NCBI RefSeq assembly: GCF_037042905.1
Contig: NC_087258.1
Span: forward strand, 10,405,501 to 10,469,500
Reading direction: 5' to 3'
DNA length: 64,000 nt
Source: Lytechinus pictus
Lineage: Eukaryota; Echinodermata; Echinoidea; Temnopleuroida; Toxopneustidae
Both the position numbers and the translations under genes were made by a program. Below, piece after piece: positions 37,401-47,260 of this stretch. The notes beneath the pieces were generated by a model. That model was not told where the DNA came from and searched no databases. It saw only the letters and a program-made list of their open reading frames with translations. How positions within the stretch are numbered: the first letter of the stretch is position 1; each line of letters starts with the position of its first letter.

Positions 37401-40400
37401 AAAAGAAAATCGACAACCCCCCCAAGAAAAAAAAGAGATGGTTATCTCCACACAGTGAGCAATTTCCCTGTAATTTGTTCTTCCAATGTCCTGCCCCCCC
37501 CCCCCCCCACCCCAGATCCACATCTTTGGAGCGTTTCATGAAAGGACTTGTCGGACGTTTTCTCCGACATGTCCTGTCTTATCCGACAGTTGCCATAGTA
37601 ACAGTGCTTCTGAGCCAATCAAAAGCAAGGAAAGTTGTCAGATCTGACAAGTTGTCAAGACTAGAGCACATTCCTTCATAAGATCAGAAGTGAATCATTT
37701 ATATGTATATCGAGAACCTGGAATTATGGTTCATTATGTCACATGAACTCTCACATGTTTATTTTAATTTCAGTTTCTTTGCTGACAGTATACATAATTA
37801 TATCCTGTCTTAATGTTATTTGTCACGTTTTAGTTTCACTCTTGTTTGATTGATTTTAACATACATGTCGTGAAGTAATTTGTCACATTTTTAGTTTCAC
37901 TCTTGATTGATTGATTGATTTTAATATTACATGTCTTGAAGTCATTTGTCATGTTTTAATTTCACTCTTGGCTGATTGATTTTAATATTACATTTTACAT
38001 TCTGAACCGGAAAAAGAACAAATTACAAAAATAATACTTAGAAAGATGCAATATTGGGGTTGGGTAGAGTTCTTTTTTAAGTATGTCTGTTTTCTGTGCA
38101 TTTTCTTTCATTTTTTTTTTTTTTTTGGGGGGGGGGAGATTTTATTGTACTACCCCCAGTATTAAAGACTACCAGTATAATAATAGTAACAAAATTGGGT
38201 ATTTGTATAGTGCACAGTATGCATCATGTTTATGCTCAAAAGTACCCATTTACCTCACCTGGGTTGAGTGCAGCACATTGTGGATCGATTTATTGCTGAA
38301 GGAAACTACCCCATGGCTGGGATTCAAACCCTTAACCCTCTGTTTCAAAGTCCGGATACTTATCCACTGAGCCACCATAATATGCTGAAAGGGACAAAAA
38401 CGTTGGAGAAGACTTCACAAAGCCGAGTGTTTACCTCCATGGTTATACATATGGGCATCCCTTCTACATTGCCAATACATGTACATTTATAGCTAGTCCC
38501 ATGGCTCTACCCTTACATTTTGTAATCTGGGAAAATTAAAGGTACATGTACATTGCAGCCAATGGAGTCAATGGACTGTCTAATTCATTGCGGGATTTGA
38601 AATAAATCCTTTCCAAGGCTTATGAGGATGTATTGTTGCAAAGAATTCATAATCCATGAGTGGTCTGACATGGATCAGTATTATATCCTGTATAAAGCCT
38701 TTCTACATGTATGTAGTTAGGCAATACATGTATTGATTATGTCAATTATTGAATTGCAGTATGAAAAACTTTTTTATTATTATCATAATCATTATTAGTA
38801 GTAGCTAGTAGTATTATTATTACTATTATTATTATTATCCTCATCATCCTCATCACCATCAACATCTTTATTATTATTATTATTTATTTATTATTTTTTT
38901 TATTATTATTATTTTTTTATTTTAATTATTATCATTATTATTATCATTATTATTATTACTATTAGTAGTAGTAATATCATCATTATCATTATTAGAATTA
39001 TCATCATCATCATCACCATCCTCATTATTATTGATCTGATTCTTGCTTTATTCAGGTGAACTCCGCAACCCGGGACGAGCGATCCCCTTAGGAACCTTGG
39101 GAGGGTGTGCCTTTACAGCAATCATTTACATCATTGTATTTCTTCTTGTCGCTGCAACCTGTACCAGGTGAGTGGATGAATGTTCTCCTTTATATAGCTA
39201 TAAGAAGTGAAACCGAATTAATTTATCTACTGTTAAAGGAATAGGAAACCCAAAATCTAACACCACATAATATGATTGATAAATATGGGACAATCCAAAT
39301 GAATCCACTTCGATCCCAATCCGAATTTCCCAGTATGGAGTACCACCTCATCAAAGTTGGGTTTGTTCAGGATCGAAGTCTCCGGATGTTGCCATTTTCG
39401 CGGGGTTAGTTAAAAATTGTGACGTCACAGACAAACTACATATCTAGAGTAGATATCTACGTTTTTATTGTTCCGAATGTACAGTATTTGATATCACATT
39501 ATAGTTTTAAAATATGATTTGATGAATTTTAATGATTAATTTTACACCCATATCTACATTTTCCTAATTGGCAAATTAAAAATAATTTGCCAATTTTGAA
39601 ATTATAGATATGGGTGTAATATTTATTACTAACCCCACAAAAATGTCAGTCTTCATCCAGAGACTTTGAAACCTGAAGAAGCCCAATTTTAAAGAGGTGT
39701 TGGTACTCCATACTGTGAAATCGGTAAAGGAAAATAGTGGATTTATTTTGATTATCCTATATTTCTCAATGATATTATGTGGTATTACATGTAGATTTTG
39801 GATTTCATTTTCCTTTGAATACCTCTTTTTAGCCATTGTTTTTATCCAACATGCATGTGTAAAAATTATTAATGAATGGTGGAGTTGTACAAACAGGTGC
39901 TCAGGGGGGCGTTTCATGAAAGGACTTGTCGGACGTTTTATCCGACAAATCCCATTTTATCCGACAATTGCCATAGTAACAGTGCTTCTTAGCCAATCAA
40001 CATCAAGGAAAGTTGTCAGATCTGACAACATGTCGGACAAAAATGTTGATGAAACACTCCCCAGGACTTCAAGAAGAAAGTCACGAAATGTTGCACTGCA
40101 AAATCTGTTCGGAATGGTCTTAATGCTTGAAGCCATAAGGACACTCTCCCCCCCCCCCTGCCCTATTCATTATACATTCTCGAGAGATACCGAGTAAATA
40201 AAACTATTTACAAATAGTTGTATTGGTTTATAATTCACATAGTTGTCTGTGGGTGTTCTTGAATTGAAACTGAAAGCACATTATAACTGCCAGTGTATAG
40301 TCTACAGCTCACAGACCTTTGGTTTTTGCCTAGCATAATGCAGAGTCTGAAATATTGAAACTAGATTTTCTTAATATGTACCATGGGTGCTTCTTCCAAC

Positions 40401-43400
40401 ATGACTTATTTGCACACATACAAGGGTTTGGAATCTAGTCTCCACCCCAGACATATTTTTTAATATATGTTAAAGTGTCAAATTTGAGTCTGTGCTTGCA
40501 GACTAGCCGGCTTTGCAGGAGCTCTTAAGGTACTTTATATTTTTAATAATTTCTGCTGTATCCGTATTATTGCTTCCTTTTACGTATAAATGTGGTAATT
40601 TGTCTTTGTCATGCTAATGGGTGAACCAAGTGCAGAAACCACCTTGTCGGTTGTAAGTGATTTCTTTTTGTTGGTAATTGTTTTGTCATGTAGAGATATA
40701 TATATTAATAGCTTCATGATCTACGCTGTTATTCTGTGCTACCATAAACATTGTCTTCAATATATTGTAAATTTATGCACTGGTTTTTACATGAAGTAAA
40801 TTGGTGATACTAGTATCATTGTTACCTTTTAACACCATATGAGCTAATATTGATATGCCCTTCCAAAGGTCTTTGTATCATAATATCAGGAAGGAAATGA
40901 TGTTTAGGAGGATCAAGCAAATATTCTACACACTGTATGTTTTAAAATGTTCTTTTATAGTGGTAAAGGGGAGAGGAGTTGCTAAATTAACATAGAAGTT
41001 GGCATCAGCAAAAATGCACCAGGGATTCTTTTATTGTGACATACATGTACATGTATCTCTTTTGTAATATTAACACTTTGACGCTGATACATGGAGCGAT
41101 CCATTGTGTGTTTAGTTGTTATTTCCTGAAGATGTTGTGGTGATCGTCTGATCTGGGAGACATTTCTTGTTTCAAAATATTGCATTACATTTCCTTGTTT
41201 CTAGCAATGAAAATTGAGATTGATTTTGAAAAAAAAAGAATGAATAAATGATTTTTTTAAATAAAATTAAATTATGTTCAATGACTAAATTTCTATTCTT
41301 TTTTTCTCAGGGATCTGTTGATAAATGATTACAATTTCCTGCAGCATGTCAACGTAGTCGGTCCCCTGATTGCTGTAGGGGTCATCGCAGCGACCCTCTC
41401 GACCTCTCTCAGTACTCTGATTGGTGGATCAAGAGTCCTTGTTGCTCTGGCTAAGGATAGGGTTTTTGGTAAGTAAAAACATTTCTTCTTGTGTAAAAGG
41501 GCCTTATATTAGGAGCATTCATTGGGTAAATTCAGGATTTTAGCTGATTTAACTCTTTACCTCTCTTAGTACTCTGATCAAGGTGGATCTGTTGCTCTAG
41601 CTAAGGATAGGGTTTTTGGTAAGTAAAAACATTTCTTATATTGTAAAAGGGCCTTATATTAGGAGCATTCATTGGGTAATACAGGTTGCTAGCTGATTTC
41701 TCTTTACCTCTCTCAGTACTCTGATTGGTGGATCAAGAGTCCTTGTTGCTCTGGCTAAGGATAGGGTTTTTGGTAAGTGAAAACATTTCTTCTAGTGTAA
41801 AAGGGCCTGATATTAGGAGCATTCATTGGGTAATACAGGAGTTTAGCTGATTTAACTGTTTACCTCTCTTCTCTGATCGGTGGATCTGTTGCTCTAGCTA
41901 AGGATATGGTTTTTGGTAAGTAAAAACATTTCTTATAGTGTAAAAGGACCTGATATGAGGAGCATTCATTGGGTAATACAGGTTGCTAGCTGATTTAATT
42001 TTTCACCTCTCTTAGTACTCTGATCGGTGGATCAAGAGTCCTTGTTGCTCTGGCTAAGGATAGGGTTTTTGGTAAGTGAGAACAAAATTCTTCCAGTGTA
42101 GAAAACTAATCTTCGAGTGTGAAAGAGCATTCCCATTTGGGAATAAAAGATGCCAGCTGATTTAGGGTGTTTGGTAAGCATTGAAGTATTCAGATAACTT
42201 CTTCTAGTGTAAAAGTTCCTGGTAATCTGCACTCATTAGGGTATAAGGTATGTGATCTTCTTCAGCTTATAAGGATATGGCTTTGGTATGTAAAAAGATC
42301 ATTCGTCTAGATATATTGAGGAATGTTGTATAGGATGCTAGCTGACTTAGCTAAAGATGGTGTTTTTTGGAAAGCAAAAAGATAATTTCTTCTAGTGTAA
42401 AAGAGACTACTCATCGGGAAATAAAGAATGCTTGCTGATCTTGCTAAGGATAGGTTTTTTGGTTTAAATGATAGTTTCTTGTAGTGTAAAAGGGCCTACC
42501 CATCGGGAAATAATGCTAGCTGATCTCACAAAGGATTATGTGATTGGGAAGTAACAAAATGTGATCTCTTACTCAGTAAAAGGGACTACTCATAGGCAAA
42601 TAGAAGATGCTGGTTGCTCCAGCTAGGGAGAGGGTTTTTGGTAAAAAAATTATTTCTTATGGCGTAAAACACTCCACTTCTCAGTCAATCAATATCATGG
42701 AAATTTGTCAGATCTGACAACATGTCAGATGAAGAAATTGATAAAACACTCCAATGATGTTTTGCCAACTTTTGGAACCTTCCTCCATGAAATTGATATT
42801 CACTTTGCCTTTCTACTGCAGGATCTGTGACCAACCCGATAGCTAGAGGAGTTACTAAGGATGGCAATCCAATAGCAGCTCTCATTGTGTGTTGGTTTAT
42901 GGTACAGGTGAGTATATCTTCACAGTGGGGTTGACATCCTGGAGAGAGTGCAGGATATACAGCAGTACTGCAAACTTGGAATAGGCTGAAAAGCACTACT
43001 GTTACACAATAAATTGTGTATTCAAGACCACTGAAGCAAGACCAACTTTACAGAAGTTAGAAAATGAAATGAGCTTTGTAGTTATGCAAGTTTAAATGAA
43101 TAATATGTAATTTCGGAATTAATTCAGCCGTATGGCAGAGGGAAAAACATTTTGGGAGGACATGCTGTCCTGGACAATTGTTAATAATCTGTGACTACTT
43201 TGGCTGCCTGTGAAGAAGAAATAAAAACGTCTGTAGAACTTTGCTATCCTTATAAATTTGTTACGTCATGTTACACCAGCCTCAATTGCTAATGTCAGTT
43301 AATTTTTTTGCATAACAGATGGTCCTCTTCATAGGAGAACTGAATGCCATAGGTCCGTTGGTATCAGTCTTCTTTCTACTCTCCTATGCATGCGTCAACC

Positions 43401-46400
43401 TCGCCTGTCTAGCGTTGGAAGTCGCTTCCGCTCCAAATTTCAGGTAAGGGCAGTAGACTCTGCGTAGGTTGACCTTCTATCAGTCGAGTAATCACCAAAG
43501 ACGAAGCTTGTTTTCAGTCCAGAAAATGCAAACATTGTTTATTTACATCCATGGGATTAGTTATATCTACCGACCATCTTCTATTTTTAAAAAGGTGAAT
43601 TTTCCCAGGTTAAAGAGATTTCTGTGGTCATTAAAGATTTGACTTATTCCCCTGAGAGGTATTCATGAGCTAGGACAGAATTTGACCTCTGATGCATCTT
43701 TATGCCATGACTTGACCATAGTTTGCATGTGAAATTCTTTGGTTTGCTGAAGCACGTCACTGTGGTCTGAGTTTGAAGACTAGAAGAGAGGAAGGGGAAT
43801 TGTATACTTTAAAAGCTGCTCCAACCCTGAGCAAAATATAACTTGTGTTTATAGAATTCACTCAAGACCCACTTGCAAATTAAAGTGTCAAAAGAAATTA
43901 TTTGTCTACAGACTAAACTGACCTCCCCTTGCATGTACGTAACTATTAGACTCCTCACATATACAGGTCACTGTTAGTAATAATTTGTAAAGTGTACATA
44001 TAAGGCGCACTTATTTTATTACCCCAGCTAAGCTAGTCTACCGATTCCGGTGCTCACAGCTTTCTGAGGAATTACTTCCTGCCTGTACCCATTTAGCTCA
44101 CCTGGGTTGAGTGCAGCAAATTGTGGATCAATTTATTTGCAAATTATTCCCACAGGCCATCGTTCAAATACTTCTCCTGGCACACTTCACTGCTTGGTAT
44201 GATAGGCTGTATCATCATGCTCTTCCTCATTGAGCCCATCTGGGCGTTCGCAGCCATAGGTCTCTTCATCTTCCTCCTCGTAGTCGTCATCATCTGGGGG
44301 CCTCACAACCAGTGGGGCTATGTCAGCCAGGCACTTATCTTCCATCAGGTAATGATATTATTTTTTTAAATAAATATTCATGCAGAACTATTTAGAATTT
44401 ATTTCATTTTGTAGCGGCTGAGAACCTTTTTGACCCACTTTGTGCAGTTAGATCGTTCATGTGTCCGCCTTTTTTCTTGTTCTCATGTCTGCAGCGCCAG
44501 GAAGCTCTCTATTCGTGCAAAGTGATTAAAAATATTGCCAATTTTTAGGGGGAAATGATGTTCAGTTGTCAATGTAGATATTATAAAGCTTTTTTTTTCA
44601 TGCAAAAAAATAAACAAATTGTAACAAATGATGCAGTTAAAATAGGCTTAGTAAGTGAAGGACTTTTGTCTTTGTTCTCATGAACATACATGTATTTTCC
44701 ATAGTATGAGCTGAGGGAACAGCACCAAATTTTACCCCTTTGTCTTAAATGAGATAACTTACATATGGAATGCTTAATCCTCCTTCATATGATATATGTA
44801 GGTTAGGAAATACCTTCTATTGCTAGATGTCCGCAAGGCCCATGTCAAGTTCTGGAGACCGCAGATCCTACTCCTGGTCTCCAACCCTCGCGCTTCCACC
44901 CAACTCATACGCTTCGTTAACGACATGAAGAAGAGCGGCCTCTACGTGATAGGGCACGTCAAGACAGGATTTTTTGACGAGTTTCCCTCCGATCCCGTAC
45001 AGCAAGAATACCCAGCCTGGCTCTATCTGGTGGAATCGCTCAAAGTGAAGGCTTTCGTCGAACTGACGCTGGCTCCTACTGTACGGGAGGGAGTCACACA
45101 TTTGATGCGCATCTCTGGGCTAGGTGGTAAGTACAAACGACTTCTATTTGTAAGACACGTTATTGAATGCTTGATATACTGATAGCATTGATTCGGTATA
45201 CTAGAAATAGAATAGAGTATTTCAAGCATTGGGGGAGGGGTTGGATTTCTTAATTGTTTATTTTACATCACCTTTGCTGTAATGAGCCGTTTCCTTATAA
45301 ATTATAGTAGAGTATAATAACAATTCATGGAATATACATGGAACTAATCAATATAACTTTGTCATGTCCAGGATATTGAATTAACATACATAACAGATCC
45401 ACATTGCATATAAAATCAAAGTAATGTGAGAGATTGCGGGAGGGGGATAGGTATTTAAGTATTTTGGGATGATTGTCACAATGAATATCTTTGAGAAATT
45501 CTAGAGTTTACCTCATGCTCTTGTTAAGAATACTAGTAGTAGTATTTTGCATTGCATCAATCTTTCTAAATGTTATTATCCCTCTATTTATTCACTAGGT
45601 ATGAAACCAAACACAGTCGTAATGGGTTTCTATGACGACAAGATACCCGTCAACTCACTCAGCCAATCCCAGGCTGAGAAACAATCTCGCTTCCGCTTCA
45701 ACACAGACGATGAAGAGGAGGAGATGGGGAATGTGCTGACCCAGTTCCCCAAGCTACGGGCAGAGACCGAGACCAAGGCTCTATCGGCCGACCAGTACGT
45801 CTTGATGATCTGCGACGCAATGCGACTGCGCAAGAACATCTGTCTGGCGCGTCACTTCTCATCTCTAGACATGGATGCTCTCCTGGACAGCTCTAAGGAC
45901 TCTTACATTGATGTCTGGCCAGTCAACTTCCTCAAGCCCGAGCTAGCCGGTTACCTAGACACTGCTTGCATATTCCTCCTCCAGCTGGCGTGCGTCCTGC
46001 ACATGGTCCCCAAGTGGAACCGTCACACGCGACTCCGCGTCTTCCTCTGCGTAGACTCGGACTACCAATCCACCCAGAAGAAGAAGGACAAGCTGAACAA
46101 GTTCCTGGTCGATCTCCGCATCCACGCGGAGGTCGTCACCGTTCCATGGAACCATATAACGTCACTGAAGACCTACCAGATGAACTTGCCGAATGGCGAT
46201 GCTGCTCCAAGCCTCGTCAGGTCTATATCTGATGAGTATCTACTTGCACTGAATCGGATGGTGAAGGACCACACAGCGTCTACTGCTGTCGTCTTTGGTT
46301 ATTTACCCCTCCCTCCAGCGGACCCACAGTACCACATGACATATTTACACCATTTAAATCTCTTAACCAAAGACCTACCACCATCGGTGCTTGTGCATGG

Positions 46401-46431
46401 CTTCAGTGAAGTAACCTCAACTGTAATGTAA
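25119..46431 (+). CDS. SLC12A9: SLC12A9, cation-chloride cotransporter family (12 exons)
   Basis: Twelve exons (25119-25455, 29344-29478, 32175-32309, 36019-36321, 37152-37259, 39056-39167, 41311-41468, 42822-42907, 43319-43443, 44156-44348, 44802-45126, 45599-46431) join in frame to 949 residues; the human protein is about 914. SLC12A9 (CIP1) is a multi-pass membrane protein of the amino acid-polyamine-organocation fold related to NKCC/KCC carriers; its substrate is not settled. Visible landmarks: a hydrophilic N-terminus with a DESTPLL motif, first membrane helix [99 protein letters not shown], then a long cytosolic domain with RISGLGGMKPN and a final [13 protein letters not shown] region. 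Possible N-glycosylation sites NAT, NYT and NYT lie in the large loop of exons 4-5. The start at 25119 gives an N-terminus of ordinary length; an out-of-frame upstream ATG lies at 25043. The introns are rich in mobile elements. Confidence 0.96.
25838..26294. mobile_element. Foldback element in SLC12A9 intron 1
   Basis: The outer ends read GCATAACACTGA and TCAGTGTTATGC. About 70 bp at each end pair in reverse complement, including AAAGTTATGACATTTTAAAG on the left and CTTTAAAATGTCATAACTTT on the right. No coding capacity. Confidence 0.8.
26340..26640. repeat. Purine-rich GAA/GAG tract
   Basis: About 250-300 bp of almost pure A/G on the + strand (AGAAGG, GGAGGA units). It produces Arg/Lys-rich and Ser/Phe-rich open frames that are repeat artefacts. 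Confidence 0.95.
26902..27493 (+). mobile_element. hAT-like nonautonomous element, copy 1
   Basis: The termini read CAGGGACTCAGTTT and AACTGAGTCCCTG, with CAGGG ends typical of hAT elements. The flanks share CATCTT directly (TGCATCTT if the last TG is counted outside), consistent with a target duplication. Length is 592 bp with no transposase frame. A reverse-oriented copy lies at 28070-28590. Confidence 0.8.
28070..28590 (-). mobile_element. hAT-like nonautonomous element, copy 2 (inverted)
   Basis: The same CAGGGACTCAG termini as copy 1, and the interior is alignable to copy 1 in reverse complement along most of its length. The flanks share TCTTAC on both sides, a 6-bp duplication. It is about 521 bp, somewhat deleted relative to copy 1. 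Confidence 0.8.
29344..29478 (+). CDS. SLC12A9: SLC12A9 exon 2
   Basis: Acceptor ttttcag ending at 29343; donor gtatcc at 29479, phase 1 to phase 1. It encodes [15 protein letters not shown], a hydrophobic helix, and [12 protein letters not shown]. The next codon is completed to Phe by exon 3, giving the conserved GAYFMISR. Confidence 0.93.
29738..30686 (+). mobile_element. Tandem-unit element A with GTCTCACCTGCA ends
   Basis: It starts GTCTCACCTGCATAG and ends TGCAGGTGAGAC followed by GGCCAGAGGCATTCCACTTG. The interior is made of about 160-190-bp units, each holding a CAAGGTCAAAGGTCA block and AACATCCTG and TTCATGAAACTTGGACATAA-like words. No coding frame. A related element follows at 30749. 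Confidence 0.85.
30749..31938 (+). mobile_element. Tandem-unit element B, interrupted
   Basis: A diverged relative of element A with start GTCTCGCCTGCATAG and end TGCAGGTGAGACTGCCAG. It has the same internal units, but a TTCGGAA-rich foldback array is inserted at about 31010-31350. Confidence 0.8.
31010..31350. repeat. TTCGGAA palindromic array nested in element B
   Basis: Repeated words such as CCGAAGGTTCGTTATT on the left half and AACGAACCTTCGGAATAA on the right half make a long foldback of short units. It splits element B between its AATCAATATT and AAATCTTAA blocks. Confidence 0.8.
32175..32309 (+). CDS. SLC12A9: SLC12A9 exon 3
   Basis: Acceptor catttcattag ending at 32174; donor gtaagt at 32310. 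It encodes [15 protein letters not shown], the helix [11 protein letters not shown] and a loop ending FGAS. Phase 1 on both sides. Confidence 0.93.
32496..32794. mobile_element. Degenerate foldback with GGCCC ends
   Basis: The ends GGCCCGTATTCTGAAG and the reverse complement of ATGTGGGCC, with inner GGGTTTAACTTAGACC and TTTAAACCTGAGTTTAAGTT, form an imperfect foldback. It resembles the wider group of GGGCC-ended hairpin elements in this window. Confidence 0.5.
32936..33519. mobile_element. TTAA-flanked foldback element
   Basis: The termini AGGAGAATGAAAC and GTTTCATTCTCCT lie directly inside TTAA at both ends (32932-32935, 33520-33523). Long arms pair across a central region, including CAATTGGCAATGCGACCAAG on the left and CTTGGTCGCATTGCCAATGG on the right. 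A TTAA target is typical of Kolobok and piggyBac types; no transposase frame is present. Confidence 0.8.
33951..34335. repeat. TGGTCTAAT-type foldback array
   Basis: Short words such as CATTTGGTCTA and TTTGTCTAAT are repeated on the left and their reverse complements (TTAGACCAAATGG, TGGACAAACTGG) on the right. CGTCCACTC and GAGTGGACGA mark the outer arms. It is a low-complexity inverted array in SLC12A9 intron 3. Confidence 0.75.
36019..36321 (+). CDS. SLC12A9: SLC12A9 exon 4
   Basis: Acceptor tgtgtccag ending at 36018; donor gtaaga at 36322. It encodes two hydrophobic helices ([16 protein letters not shown] and [15 protein letters not shown]) and a polar loop with NAT and NYT glycosylation sequons. 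Confidence 0.93.
37152..37259 (+). CDS. SLC12A9: SLC12A9 exon 5
   Basis: Acceptor ttgaaaaag ending at 37151, with a weak purine-rich stretch next to the AG; donor gtaagc at 37260. It encodes a DNYTKD loop and [19 protein letters not shown] followed by ANMSG, which is highly conserved in SLC12 proteins. Confidence 0.9.
37529..37665. mobile_element. GTTTCATGAAAGG foldback element, copy 1
   Basis: It starts GAGCGTTTCATGAAAGGAC and pairs CTTGTCGGACG with inner CCGACATGTC. The core has GTTGCCATAGTAAC (37589-37602) and, 10 nt on, AGCCAATC (37613-37620). It is nearly identical to 39904-40065 but truncated at the right end. Confidence 0.8.
38165..38380 (-). mobile_element. tRNA-derived SINE, copy 2
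   Basis: On the minus strand: an A-box-like TGGCTCAGTGGATAAG, then a decayed B box GGGTTTGAATCCC, then the same body as copy 1. It sits in SLC12A9 intron 5. Confidence 0.85.
38770..39040. repeat. (ATT)n / (ATC)n microsatellite
   Basis: TATT and ATC triplets run for about 270 bp and stop about 15 bp before the acceptor of SLC12A9 exon 6. Confidence 0.95.
39056..39167 (+). CDS. SLC12A9: SLC12A9 exon 6
   Basis: Acceptor ctttattcag ending at 39055, directly after an (ATT)n microsatellite; donor gtgagt at 39168. It encodes [15 protein letters not shown] and a hydrophobic helix. It leaves in phase 2 (AG of an Arg codon). Confidence 0.93.
39233..39819. mobile_element. Foldback element starting TTAAAGGA
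   Basis: Left end TTAAAGGAATAGGAAACCC and right end TTTCATTTTCCTTTGAA. Long arms pair, including CTAACACCACATAATAT on the left and ATATTATGTGGTATTAC on the right, and a central TTGGCAAATTA palindrome. It resembles the TTAA-flanked element at 32936 in its AAAGGA terminus, but the right TTAA is degraded to TTGA. Confidence 0.75.
39904..40065. mobile_element. GTTTCATGAAAGG foldback element, copy 2 (complete)
   Basis: The ends GGGGCGTTTCATGAAAGG and TGATGAAACACTCCCC form a hairpin with TTGTCGGAC / ATGTCGGACAAAA inside. The core carries ATTGCCATAGTAAC (39967-39980) and AGCCAATC (39991-39998). It lies in SLC12A9 intron 6. Confidence 0.85.
41311..41468 (+). CDS. SLC12A9: SLC12A9 exon 7
   Basis: Acceptor tttttctcag ending at 41310; donor gtaagt at 41469, phase 2 to phase 1. 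It encodes [37 protein letters not shown]. The last 56-80 bp and the start of the following intron are repeated in tandem downstream (see 41391-42110). Confidence 0.93.
41391..42110 (+). repeat. Tandem array derived from exon 7 end plus intron start
   Basis: A unit of about 150 bp (exon 7's ACTCTGATTGGTGGATC...GGTTTTTG, the GTAAGT donor and about 90 bp of intron) is present five times. Donor Gs lie at 41469, 41619, 41773, 41916 and 42072, so the periods are 150, 154, 143 and 156. More degenerate traces, such as ctaaggatagg and aagggcct words, continue to about 42660. Confidence 0.95.
42665..42760. mobile_element. Partial GTTTCATGAAAGG-family element
   Basis: Shares TGTCAGATCTGACAACATGTC and a terminal AAAACACTCC with 39904-40065. 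Only the right half is present. It lies in SLC12A9 intron 7 just after the exon-derived array. Confidence 0.65.
42822..42907 (+). CDS. SLC12A9: SLC12A9 exon 8
   Basis: Acceptor ctactgcag ending at 42821; donor gtgagt at 42908, leaving in phase 0. It encodes [18 protein letters not shown] and a short hydrophobic run ending FMVQ. Confidence 0.92.
43319..43443 (+). CDS. SLC12A9: SLC12A9 exon 9
   Basis: Acceptor cataacag ending at 43318; donor gtaagg at 43444, phase 0 to phase 2. It encodes [20 protein letters not shown] and the conserved [14 protein letters not shown]. Confidence 0.92.
43978..44143 (-). mobile_element. SINE fragment, copy 3
   Basis: It has the body of the SINE family seen at 23757 (AAGCTAGTC, GAGGAATTACTTCCTGCC, CACCTGGGTTGAGTGCAGCA) but lacks the tRNA-like head. 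It ends about 12 bp before exon 10 of SLC12A9. Confidence 0.8.
44156..44348 (+). CDS. SLC12A9: SLC12A9 exon 10
   Basis: Acceptor attcccacag ending at 44155; donor gtaatg at 44349, leaving in phase 0. It encodes [14 protein letters not shown], two hydrophobic helices and [17 protein letters not shown] fragment ends about 12 bp before the exon. Confidence 0.93.
44802..45126 (+). CDS. SLC12A9: SLC12A9 exon 11
   Basis: Acceptor atatatgtag ending at 44801; donor gtaagt at 45127. It encodes the start of the cytosolic domain: [42 protein letters not shown], ending RISGLG. It closely matches the vertebrate SLC12A9 order. Confidence 0.94.
45599..46431 (+). CDS. SLC12A9: SLC12A9 exon 12 (stop)
   Basis: Acceptor ttcactag ending at 45598; stop TAA at 46429-46431. 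It encodes [14 protein letters not shown], an acidic DDEEEEMG run, [37 protein letters not shown], a YLPLPPADP motif and a C-terminus with [12 protein letters not shown]. This matches the C-terminal domain of SLC12A9. Confidence 0.95.
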
Positions 46432-46825
46432 TACTTTCAAATCAAACTAGTACTTCAAATAATGAACAGTGTTTTAAAAAGTAAGAAATATAATCATGTA
46501 TTTATACACTTTTTATGCATCTTCGTATTTATGAACCAATTTTTATACTTATTTGCTCGCTCACTGAAAGGTTAATGGAGGATTGCTTTTTAGATGATGT
46601 TTGTTTGGAAATTGAGTGCAATAATATGTGAAATTGTGATGACACATCGTATCAAGTGTTGGGAATAGTTTCCCCGGCTAACCAGTTGGTAGGATTTATT
46701 CTCTATTTTAGCTGTTATCTGCCCTTGCCTGATGAGTTTGTATTGGGTTAGTTTGTTCCATATGTCTATGGTGGCAATACTTTGTGTGCATCAGCAGGGG
46801 ACTAAATCGGTTTTATAGTCAACCC

Positions 46826-47260
46826 TAGACAGCTGGCAGCCGTCTGTTTCGAGGTGATTTTTAACATTTTTTAATTTTTCTATTTCTCCTCGTACACAGA
46901 CGGCTCGCGATCGTACAACCACCATTAGGAGTTAACAATGCAAAATCTCTCCGACGGGGCTCATTGATTTTTGTCTTAATTCATTAAAATATATAAAAAG
47001 AACTGGACCAAAATAAAGATATTTATTCCGTATTGGCCTGAAATGCACCAAAACGGGAAAAAAATAAACTTAAAAGGGGAAAAAACAGTGACTTACTTCG
47101 GCTGTCGTGCAACTCCCACTTCCTTGGTTTGTCCGAACTTAATACATAAACTTATGGCCATTGAGTCCCTGTACATATAGAGTTAGATCTTCGGTCTCTG
47201 TAATTGGTGAGTGGAGTCAGCGGAACAACTAATATAACAGAGACCGAAGCTTTTGTTCTA
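46826..47260 (+). mobile_element. Two-hairpin nonautonomous element, copy 1 (9-bp TSD)
   Basis: It starts TAGACAGCTGGC and ends GTTCTA, flanked on both sides by AGTCAACCC (46817-46825 and 47261-47269). The left part has AGCCGTCTGT paired with ACAGACGGCT. The right part has CTTCGGTCTCTGT paired with ACAGAGACCGAAG. A second copy lies at 59699-60147 with its own 9-bp duplication. No coding frame. The 9-bp duplication is typical of Mutator-like elements. Confidence 0.88.

Noticed and set aside
39576-40197. Open frames of 113 and 166 codons
   Set aside because: They lie across foldback elements in SLC12A9 intron 6 and follow their inverted arms, not a protein family.
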